Of a stretch of 64,000 nt of DNA, positions 46,755 to 54,225 are shown piece by piece. The notes below the pieces were generated by a model. The model saw nothing but the letters and a program-made list of their open reading frames with translations, did not search any database and was not told the origin of the DNA. This stretch comes from Microbulbifer rhizosphaerae (GTDB lineage Bacteria > Pseudomonadota > Gammaproteobacteria > Pseudomonadales > Cellvibrionaceae): contig NZ_JACHWZ010000009.1 in the NCBI RefSeq assembly GCF_014191725.1, positions 1 to 64,000 on the forward strand, read 5' to 3'. A program made the translations under genes and the position numbers. How positions within the stretch are numbered: the stretch's first letter is position 1; each line of letters opens with the position of its first letter.

Positions 46755-49700
46755 ATGAAACGCTGCTTTTTCCCGCGTGCACTTTTGTCCGCAGCGGTGA
46801 TCTCGGCGATGGGCATGACGCCCGCGGCCTACGCACAGGAAACTTCCGCCGCCATTCGCGGTGTCGTCACTGGTGCCGATGGCAATCCCATCGACAACGC
46901 CAGAGTCACCGTCGTCCATACCCCCTCCAACAGCCGCAGCGAAATCCTGAGCAGCGAATCCGGCCGCTTCAACCTGAAAGGGCTGCGTGTGGGTGGCCCT
47001 TATGTCGTCACGATAAAATCTGACGAAGGCGAGCAGGTAATCGATGATTTGTATCTGACCCTGGGCGACCCCCTGAATCTTCCCGTCAACCTCAGTTCCA
47101 GCGAATTCGAGGAAGTCACCGTAGTGGCACGCATGCTGGAGCGGGTCACCGCCCTGGGCCCCTCCTCGAACTTCAACCTGGATGATATTGAAAGCGCCCC
47201 CTCCACCACCCGCGACATCAAGTCTCTGGTGCGCATGGACCCGCGGATCTATATCGACGAATCCTTCGGCGATGCTATCCAATGTACCGGTGCCAATCCG
47301 CGCTTTAACAGCCTCACCGTCGATGGCGTGCGCATGAATGACAATTTTGGCCTGAACGGCAATGGCTATCCAACTGAGCGTATGCCCTTCTCTTACGATG
47401 CCATTCAGCAGGTAGCCGTTGAACTGGCACCCTTTGACGTGCAGTACGGCGGCTTCAGCGCCTGCAATATCAACGCGGTAACCAAGTCCGGCAGCAACGA
47501 TTGGCACGGTTCCGTTTTCTACGACTACACCGACGACGGCTTCAGCGGAGACTCGCTGGAAGGCGAAAGCTTCGATATCGCATCCTTTGATGAACAGCGC
47601 TACAGCGCCACCCTGGGCGGCCCGATTATTCAGGACAAGCTGTTCTTTTTCGCCTCCTACGAAAAACTCGAAGGCGTGGACACCTTCGACCGCGGCCCCG
47701 CTGGCGCCGGCGCAGTCGCCGAAGTACAAGGGGTATCACAGGCACAACTGAATGAAATCCTGCGCATCTCCCGCGATGTATACGGCTACGAGCCGGGCGG
47801 CCTGCCCTCCAGCCTGCCGGTGGAAGACGAGAAGCTGCTGGTCAAACTGGACTGGAATATCGCCGACGGCCAGCGCGCGGCCTTCAGCTACAACTACAAC
47901 GACGGTTTCCATATCGCCCAGTCCGACGGAGATCCGGATGAACTGGAACTGTCCAATCACTACTACGAGCGAGGAGCCGAGCTGACTTCCTATGTGGGCC
48001 AGCTGTTTTCCGACTGGAGCGATATCTTCTCCACCGAAGTAAAAATCGGCTATTCGGAGCTGGACAACCGCCAGCTGTCCCTGGGCGGCACCGACTACGG
48101 CGAGGTGCAGATCAGCACCGAGAACGACCACGACGGCGACGGCAATAGCTCCCGTGCTACTGTTTACCTGGGGGCTGACGACTCCCGTCACGCCAATAAG
48201 CTTTACTACGAGACCTTCAACCTGAAACTGGCCGGCCGCTTGCAGCTACAGGATCACCAGTTGCTGTTCGGTTACGAGCATGACACCTTTGACGTCTTCA
48301 ATATGTTCGTTCAAGAGGCCGAGGGCGAGTACCGATTCGCCAGCATCGAGGATTTCGAGCAGGGCATTGCCTCGCGCGTCATCTACGAGAGCGCCGCCGG
48401 TACCAATAACCCGGAGGATGCAGCGGCCGAGTTCAGCTACGACATCAATACCGTCTATCTGCAGGACGAATACACCTTCGCCAATGTCGACCTGACCCTC
48501 GTGGGAGGTCTGCGCTACGACTGGTATACCAGCGGCGACAAGCCGACGGAAAACCCGGAGATAGAGGCGCTATACGGTTTCTCCAACCAGCACAACATGG
48601 ACGGCCAGGACCTGCTACAACCGCGCCTGGGTTTCAATTGGAATATCGATGGCAACCTGGAAGTTCACGGTGGTATCGGACTCTACTCCGGCGGCAATCC
48701 CAATGTGTGGATTTCCAACAACTACTCCAACAACGGTGTCACCCAGCTGGAAGTGAGCGACTCCAGCGACACGCCCCTGTCCGATATGGAATGGACCGGG
48801 TCCGGCCAGCCCATCTACGGTGTCCCCCAACATCTGTACGACGCGGTGGCCAATGCCGAGAGCGGTGCCGGCGGCGTCAACCTGCTGGACCCGGATTTCG
48901 AAATCCCCTCGGTATGGAAGTACGCAGTGGGCGGCAGCTACCAGTTTGAAAACGGCTACCTGGTTTCCGCGGACTGGCTGTACAGCGACTATCAGGATGC
49001 GGCGATCGTCCGCGACATCTCCCGAGTACAGGTGGGCACCGCCATCGACGGCCGCTCGATCTACGACAGCGCCAACGGCCGCGACCAGGACTTTATGCTG
49101 ACCAATGTGGACGGCGATTCCGGCTACTCCAACGTCCTGTCGCTGGGCCTGAGCAAGTCCTTTGACTTCGGCCTGGACGTGGCCCTGGGCTACGCCTATA
49201 CCGACGCTGAAGACGTCAATCCGATGACCAGTTCGGTGGCCTATTCCAACTACACCAATATCGCCACCGCCGATCCGGAAGACCCCGGTGTCGCGACCTC
49301 CAACTACGCAATTCCCCACCGCTTCACCCTCAAGCTGGACTACGCGAGAGAGTTCTTCTCCGGTTACGAGACCCGCTTCAGCCTGTTCGGATCCGCCAAC
49401 CAGGGCCGCCCCTACAGCTATACGTTTGACAGCGGCTTTATGTTCGGCGACTCCACCGGCTGGGTATCCCGCCACCTGCTGTACGTACCCAGCGGCGCGG
49501 ATGATCCCAATGTGGTGTTCGGGGAGGACTTCGATACCGAAGCCTTCTTCGCTTGGGTGGATTCCGAGGACCTGGACCGCGGCGGCATTACGGAGCGCAA
49601 CGAGTTGAACAGCGACTGGTGGACCAAGTTCGACTTCCGTATCGATCAGGAGCTGCCGGGTTTCCGCCCCGACGACCGCGCCCGGGCCTATTTTGTAGTG

Positions 49701-49901
49701 GCGAACCTGGGCAACCTGCTCAACGACGACTGGGGGGTGATGCACCAGACCGGCTTCCCCCGCTACCAAGCGGCGGTAAGCGCCAGTGTGGACGACCAGG
49801 GCCGCTATGTTTTCGAGGAATTCCTGGACCCGGCTGGACAAACACGGGTTTCGGAGCCCTCTTTCTGGCACGCCCGACTGGGAATCAGCTACCAGTTCTG
49901 A
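46755..49901 (+). CDS. Oar-like TonB-dependent receptor (carboxypeptidase-regulatory-like N-domain)
   Basis: A 1048-residue outer-membrane receptor. Signal peptide 1-29, an N-terminal carboxypeptidase-regulatory-like beta domain (about 32-120: AAIRGVVTGADGNPIDNARV), plug (about 120-250, LVRMDPRIYIDES) and a long barrel ending ARLGISYQF with the usual terminal Phe. This Oar/SusC-like architecture is common for large-substrate receptors such as peptides or glycans. ATG at 46755 has GAGGAG at 7 nt. Adjacent murein-peptide genes suggest peptidoglycan fragments as ligand; that is inference. Confidence 0.92.
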   Translation: MKRCFFPRALLSAAVISAMGMTPAAYAQETSAAIRGVVTGADGNPIDNARVTVVHTPSNSRSEILSSESGRFNLKGLRVGGPYVVTIKSDEGEQVIDDLYLTLGDPLNLPVNLSSSEFEEVTVVARMLERVTALGPSSNFNLDDIESAPSTTRDIKSLVRMDPRIYIDESFGDAIQCTGANPRFNSLTVDGVRMNDNFGLNGNGYPTERMPFSYDAIQQVAVELAPFDVQYGGFSACNINAVTKSGSNDWHGSVFYDYTDDGFSGDSLEGESFDIASFDEQRYSATLGGPIIQDKLFFFASYEKLEGVDTFDRGPAGAGAVAEVQGVSQAQLNEILRISRDVYGYEPGGLPSSLPVEDEKLLVKLDWNIADGQRAAFSYNYNDGFHIAQSDGDPDELELSNHYYERGAELTSYVGQLFSDWSDIFSTEVKIGYSELDNRQLSLGGTDYGEVQISTENDHDGDGNSSRATVYLGADDSRHANKLYYETFNLKLAGRLQLQDHQLLFGYEHDTFDVFNMFVQEAEGEYRFASIEDFEQGIASRVIYESAAGTNNPEDAAAEFSYDINTVYLQDEYTFANVDLTLVGGLRYDWYTSGDKPTENPEIEALYGFSNQHNMDGQDLLQPRLGFNWNIDGNLEVHGGIGLYSGGNPNVWISNNYSNNGVTQLEVSDSSDTPLSDMEWTGSGQPIYGVPQHLYDAVANAESGAGGVNLLDPDFEIPSVWKYAVGGSYQFENGYLVSADWLYSDYQDAAIVRDISRVQVGTAIDGRSIYDSANGRDQDFMLTNVDGDSGYSNVLSLGLSKSFDFGLDVALGYAYTDAEDVNPMTSSVAYSNYTNIATADPEDPGVATSNYAIPHRFTLKLDYAREFFSGYETRFSLFGSANQGRPYSYTFDSGFMFGDSTGWVSRHLLYVPSGADDPNVVFGEDFDTEAFFAWVDSEDLDRGGITERNELNSDWWTKFDFRIDQELPGFRPDDRARAYFVVANLGNLLNDDWGVMHQTGFPRYQAAVSASVDDQGRYVFEEFLDPAGQTRVSEPSFWHARLGISYQF

Positions 49902-49916
49902 GCTTTGTAACCATTA

Positions 49917-49992
49917 TGTAGGAGCGGCCGCTGGCCGCGATCGAATCTGTGGATTCAACCAACATCGATCGCGGCCAGCGGCCGCTCCTACA
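49917..49992. repeat. REP palindrome, 28-bp perfect arms, overlaps the NhaC-like stop codon
   Basis: Arms 49917-49944 and 49965-49992 are exact reverse complements (TGTAGGAGCGGCCGCTGG...). The stop TAG of the leftward antiporter gene (49988-49990) lies in the right arm. It sits between two convergent genes and may end both transcripts. Confidence 0.88.
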
Positions 49993-51379
49993 ACAGCAGG
50001 AACCCCAGGAGGACAAAACCCAAGGCGCTGATCGCTCCCGCGCGCAATGCGTAGGGCAGCTGGGTTTTCACATGGTCCATATGCTCGGTACCCGCCGCCA
50101 GCGACGATACGATGGTGGTATCAGAAATCGGGGACGAGTGATCGCCGAAAATCCCCCCGGACAATACCGCGGCCACAAACAGCGCCGGCTCCGCACCCAG
50201 CGCAGTGGCAATGGGTATCGCAATCGGCAGCATGATCGAGAAGGTGCCCCAACTGGAGCCCACGGAAAAGGCGATCACACCGGAAACCAGGAAAATAACC
50301 ACCGGCAGCAGTGCCAGCGGTATCGTGTCACCCACCAGGCCGGCTACATAGATGCCGGTGCCCAGCGCCTTGGCCACTGCACCCAGCGCAAGCGCCAGCA
50401 CCAGGATCACCGCGATCGGCAGCATATGGCCCGCGCCTTCCATCCACATATGGGTCAGTCTGTCCAGGCTCATGGTGCGCTGGAGCAGCACCAGCAGCGA
50501 GATGGTGGCCAGCGCCGCAAGGCTGGCCCAGAGCACGCTGGTGGAGCCGGAGCCGGCGAAGATCTCTCCTCCTCCGGTAATCCAAAGTCCCGCCGGCATC
50601 GCTACAATCAATACCGTTACCGGCAGCAGCATATTCACCAGCCGCGGTCTCGCGCTGTCCTTTTCCAAACCGGTAGAAATCTCTATGCCGTCGATCTCGC
50701 CAGTAGCGGTGCGCGCCTCGGCGGCGGCCATTGGGCCGGGATTGTAGTTGCGGGTGATGGTGAACGCGGTCATCGCCACTGCGGCAATGGCGTAGAGGTT
50801 GAGCGGAATACTCGCCAGCAGTACCGCGAGCGGATCGTTCACACCCAACCCCTCCAGCAGGCCCAGGTTGAATGCGCCCCAGGCGTTCAGCGGGATCAAC
50901 ATGCAGATAGGCGCGGAGGTGGAGTCGATAATATAGGCCAGTTTTTCCCGCGCGACCCTGAAACGGTCGAACAACGGCCGCGACACTGTGCCGGACACCA
51001 GCACGGTGATATTGGATTCGATAAAGATTCCCACACCCACCAGCCAAGCCAGCCACTGGGCCCGTCTGCCGTTGGTCACCCAGCGGCTGCGCTCAAGGAA
51101 GTGCACAAAGCCGTTGACCGCGCCACTGCGCTCCAGGGTAAAAATAAAAGCGCCGATCACCAGGGTGAAAACCACCACGCGGGCATCCCCCGCGTTGCCC
51201 AGCACCGCGATAACGCCGTCTATGCCCTCGGCCAGGGAAGCGACCATACCGGCGTCGCCCAGCAGGAAATAACCGAGCCAGATACCGGCAAAAAGCGCCA
51301 GGTAAACCTGGCGGGTGAGCAGCGCCAGGCCGATAGCCAGGAAGGGGGGGAGTACGGAAAGCCAGCTCGGTTCATTCAT
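49988..51379 (-). CDS. NhaC family Na+/H+ antiporter-like transporter
   Basis: A 463-residue, 11-12 helix protein of the NhaC/antiporter superfamily. Typical regions are VGVGIFIESNITVLVSGTVS, STSAPICMLIPLNAWGAF, SVGSSWGTFSIMLPIAIPIA and GGIFGDHSSPISDTTIVSS. These NhaC-type carriers occur beside peptide catabolism genes, so co-transport of a small metabolite such as a dipeptide is also possible. It is in a leftward series after the LD-carboxypeptidase gene. Its C-terminus (LLGFLLL) ends in a REP element that provides the stop codon. Confidence 0.88.
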   Translation of the reverse strand: MNEPSWLSVLPPFLAIGLALLTRQVYLALFAGIWLGYFLLGDAGMVASLAEGIDGVIAVLGNAGDARVVVFTLVIGAFIFTLERSGAVNGFVHFLERSRWVTNGRRAQWLAWLVGVGIFIESNITVLVSGTVSRPLFDRFRVAREKLAYIIDSTSAPICMLIPLNAWGAFNLGLLEGLGVNDPLAVLLASIPLNLYAIAAVAMTAFTITRNYNPGPMAAAEARTATGEIDGIEISTGLEKDSARPRLVNMLLPVTVLIVAMPAGLWITGGGEIFAGSGSTSVLWASLAALATISLLVLLQRTMSLDRLTHMWMEGAGHMLPIAVILVLALALGAVAKALGTGIYVAGLVGDTIPLALLPVVIFLVSGVIAFSVGSSWGTFSIMLPIAIPIATALGAEPALFVAAVLSGGIFGDHSSPISDTTIVSSLAAGTEHMDHVKTQLPYALRAGAISALGFVLLGFLLL

Positions 51380-51406
51380 ACTGCTTTTTTCTTGTTATTT
51401 CAGCCA

Positions 51407-51432
51407 TTCGCCTGCAAGCAGGCTCCTACAAG
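51407..51432. repeat. REP-like half element between nhaC-like and LD-carboxypeptidase genes
   Basis: TTCGCCTGCAAGCAGGCTCCTACAAG contains the GCCTGC/GCAGGC palindrome and the CTCCTACA end of the REP family. It is a lone hairpin lying 8 bp downstream of the LD-carboxypeptidase stop. Confidence 0.65.
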
Positions 51433-51440
51433 TGGGAATA

Positions 51441-52481
51441 TCAAACAAGAGGGGACTCTAGCAGGGTCAAGCTGCCCTTGTCTCCGTCCAGCTCCGCCAT
51501 GGCCCCGACGGGAACCACTGTCTGGTCCTCCACATGCCCGATCATCAGTCCACGCACTACCGGCACCGCCAGGCCGGCGGTGCGGTCGCGCAGTACCTGT
51601 TCCACGCTGAAAGTGTTCTCATCGGTATCCGCCTCGGTGAATTTTCCAAAGACGATGCCCGCCACCTGTTCCAGTTTCCCTGCCAGTCGCAATTGGGTAA
51701 GCATGCGATCGATGCGGTAAGGCGCCTCTTCCACATCCTCCAGAAACAGAATTCTGCCGCGAAAATCCGGTTCGTAGGGTGTGCCCAGCAGGCTGGCTAC
51801 CAGGCTGAGGTTGCCGCCCACCAGCCGGCCCCTGGCCTTGCCGCCGCGGAAACGGGTGATACGGTTTTTCCGTTCCGCCCGCCCGGGGCCGCCGTCGAAT
51901 GGCGGGGGCGCGCCGAGCGGTACCGGTGCTCTGCTGTTGACCAGCACCTTGCGGAATTCCTCCAGGGTATAGTCGGTAAAATTCTGCGCGGCGATGGGGC
52001 CGTGAAAAGTAATCAGGCCGGTGTGCCGGTGAATGGCATTGAGCAGCGCAGTGATATCACTGTAACCCAGCAGCACCTTGGGGTTGTCGGCGATCGTCCG
52101 GTAGTCCAGCAACGGCAGGATACGCGCACTGCCGTAGCCACCGCGCAGGCAGAACACCGCATCCACCCTGCTATCGGCGAACATGGCATTGAGATCCGCG
52201 GCCCGGTCCTCATCACTGCCGGCGAGATACTGATCCCGCTGGTACAGGTGGGTGCCCTCCTTCACCTCAAACCCCAGCGACTTCACCACATCCATGGCGA
52301 AACGGATATCCTCGTTCTCCCAGACATTGCTGGCAGGGCTTACCAAGCCTATGGTCATCCCCGCCCGCAACCGCGCCGGCCGTTGGATTTTCGGCTGCGA
52401 TTCCTCCGCCGCAGCACCCGTCGCGAGACCGCCCAGCAATGGCGCGGCCACCAGGGATTTGATCAAGGTGCGCCTATACAT
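51441..52481 (-). CDS. LD-carboxypeptidase (S66 family, LdcA/YkfA-like)
   Basis: A 346-residue serine peptidase. The N-terminus has an exported twin-arginine-like signal (MYRRTLIKSLVAAPLLGG), unlike the cytoplasmic LdcA of E. coli. Catalytic Ser141 (LLGYSDITALL), Glu248 (FLEDVEEAPYRID) and His316 (MIGHVEDQ) match the S66 triad and its spacing. It cuts L,D bonds to release the terminal D-alanine of murein tetrapeptides. Between the antiporter and serine-hydrolase genes, it fits a periplasmic step in murein-peptide processing. Confidence 0.92.
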   Translation of the reverse strand: MYRRTLIKSLVAAPLLGGLATGAAAEESQPKIQRPARLRAGMTIGLVSPASNVWENEDIRFAMDVVKSLGFEVKEGTHLYQRDQYLAGSDEDRAADLNAMFADSRVDAVFCLRGGYGSARILPLLDYRTIADNPKVLLGYSDITALLNAIHRHTGLITFHGPIAAQNFTDYTLEEFRKVLVNSRAPVPLGAPPPFDGGPGRAERKNRITRFRGGKARGRLVGGNLSLVASLLGTPYEPDFRGRILFLEDVEEAPYRIDRMLTQLRLAGKLEQVAGIVFGKFTEADTDENTFSVEQVLRDRTAGLAVPVVRGLMIGHVEDQTVVPVGAMAELDGDKGSLTLLESPLV

Positions 52482-52507
52482 TCCCTCTCCTCCAAAAATA
52501 ACTCCGG

Positions 52508-54109
52508 CTACCGGTGTGCGCGGCGCGCCCTACTTTTGTCTGTCCGCACAAAGTACAGATCCGCGAAATCGTAGCTGAAATCGATATTCGCGGACTGCGG
52601 TTGCAGGGTAAAGGTTTCTTTTCCATCCTGCGACTTGCGGGCCACCAGCCAAGCATCCGCATCCAGGATACGATCTCCCCAGCGGAGCTGCCAGACCCCC
52701 GGGGCCTGCCGGTGCAGGCTGCCCGAAAGCCTCGGGGATTTCACCGCGCTCAGATACAGGCCATCCGGACCCATTTCAATTTCCACATCGCCAAACCAGG
52801 CATCGCGGTAAAGGCCGGGCAGGTCCGACTCGACGAGCGGGGAATCATTTTCGGGAATTGAGATTTGTGACGGGCTGGCAGGCTGTACGGTATTTTCCCG
52901 CTGAAAATACGCCAGCCAGTCCCGCTCCGGCGCATCCAGGTAAGGCATCAGCAGGCTGTAGATCATCGCCTGGCGCGCGGTGCCGGCGCTGCGATTCATC
53001 AGCACCACCATCGCCAGGTCCAGTTCCGGGACCATTGCTGTCCAGGCGTACATGCCCGACAGGGAACCGGTGTGATGGATCACGCGTTTGCCGTACATAT
53101 CCTGCACTCGCCAGCCCAGCGCATAGGCGTAGAAATGACCTCCGTCCCGCTGTGTCCGCGCCTGCGACAGGGGCATCAGGGTAACCGGCTTCCACAGGCG
53201 ATCACGAGTCTCTTCGCTGAACAGCCGCCGACCTTCGGGGGACACGCCACCGGCAAGCAGGGTCTGCAACCAGCGCAACATACCCGCGGCATTGCAGTGC
53301 ATTCCCCCGGCGGCGGCGGAGATGATCCGTGTGTCGGGTGCCAGGTTGGCGGTATCCACCGTGATTTTTGCGGAAATCAATATATGGGGATCCGCCAGGT
53401 TGTCCCTCGCCGTTTCCGGTACTGGACCCGCGTAACAGTCGCGCAAATTCAGCGGTCTCAACAAACGCTCTTCAACAAAGGTTTCAAAGGGCTGACCGTA
53501 AACCGATTCGATCAGTTCACCGGCGACTATGTAGAGCAGATTGTCGTAGGCGTAGTCGGCGCGAAACTTCCCCGACAGCGGCAGATGCGACAATCCCGCG
53601 AGAATATCTTCACGGGAGAAAGAATTCGGCTGGGGCCAGAGCATCAGGTCTCCCGCGCCGGGGCCCAGTCCGGAGCGGTGGGTGAGCAGGTCTTCCACCC
53701 GGAACTCCCGCGTAACCCAGAGATCGGCCAAGGCGAACCCGGGCAGGAAATCCACCACCCGGCTGTCCCATTTGAGTTTGTCCTCCTCCACCAGCAACGC
53801 CAGGGCCGCGGTGGTAAACGCCTTGGTGGTGGAGGCCAGTTTAAACAGGGTGTGTTCATCCACCGGCCGCGGCCGGTCCACACTGGTGATACCGAAGCCG
53901 CGCAGGAATTGTGGCTTCCCCTCCTGCCAGATGCCCACCGCCATACCGGGGACTTTTTCCTCCATCATGATCCGCTCTATCAGCGTTTCCAGCGCCGCAT
54001 GGGGAAGCGGTATGTGTTTGGGGATATCGCCACGGGATTCCTTTCCCGGTCCGTCGCAGGCCAGCAGCAACGTGGTGATCAGTAGAATAAAAGCTTTATA
54101 ATATCGCAC
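52508..54109 (-). CDS. Class C beta-lactamase-fold serine hydrolase lipoprotein
   Basis: About 533 residues from GTG 54109 (GGAG at 8 nt). It is a lipoprotein (TLLLAC). Ser93-x-x-Lys96 (LASTTKAFT), Tyr188-Asp-Asn190 and a later HTGSLSGMYA segment (KTG-like box) mark a penicillin-binding/esterase fold. The C-terminal 120 residues form a separate beta-rich domain. Such proteins act as D-aminopeptidases, D,D-peptidases or esterases. In this locus a role on D-amino-acid peptides is plausible. The longer open frame upstream is not used. Confidence 0.87.
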   Translation of the reverse strand: MRYYKAFILLITTLLLACDGPGKESRGDIPKHIPLPHAALETLIERIMMEEKVPGMAVGIWQEGKPQFLRGFGITSVDRPRPVDEHTLFKLASTTKAFTTAALALLVEEDKLKWDSRVVDFLPGFALADLWVTREFRVEDLLTHRSGLGPGAGDLMLWPQPNSFSREDILAGLSHLPLSGKFRADYAYDNLLYIVAGELIESVYGQPFETFVEERLLRPLNLRDCYAGPVPETARDNLADPHILISAKITVDTANLAPDTRIISAAAGGMHCNAAGMLRWLQTLLAGGVSPEGRRLFSEETRDRLWKPVTLMPLSQARTQRDGGHFYAYALGWRVQDMYGKRVIHHTGSLSGMYAWTAMVPELDLAMVVLMNRSAGTARQAMIYSLLMPYLDAPERDWLAYFQRENTVQPASPSQISIPENDSPLVESDLPGLYRDAWFGDVEIEMGPDGLYLSAVKSPRLSGSLHRQAPGVWQLRWGDRILDADAWLVARKSQDGKETFTLQPQSANIDFSYDFADLYFVRTDKSRARRAHR

Positions 54110-54122
54110 CGGGTTCACTCCG

Positions 54123-54147
54123 AAAAAAATGGGCCCCTGAGGGGCCC
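54123..54147 (-). terminator. Rho-independent terminator after the second Oar-like receptor
   Basis: On the minus strand, the 7-bp stem GGGCCCC-TCA-GGGGCCC (54131-54147) is followed by ATTTTTTT. It lies 78 bp after the receptor stop and 14 bp before the serine-hydrolase start, separating the two transcripts. Confidence 0.88.
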
Positions 54148-54225
54148 GAAACACCTGCGGCAATTGGGGTGATATTGCCTGTGGGAGAAGGCAGCTTATT
54201 TTGTCCAGATCGAACCAGTCTCCAC

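Noticed and set aside
46450..46758. 102-codon plus-strand frame overlapping the receptor start
   Set aside because: Overlaps the promoter region and the receptor ribosome site; sequence looks non-coding.
49949..51610. A 553-codon plus-strand frame
   Set aside because: Shadow of the NhaC-like and LD-carboxypeptidase genes; rich in Arg, Gln and His, with no recognisable domain.
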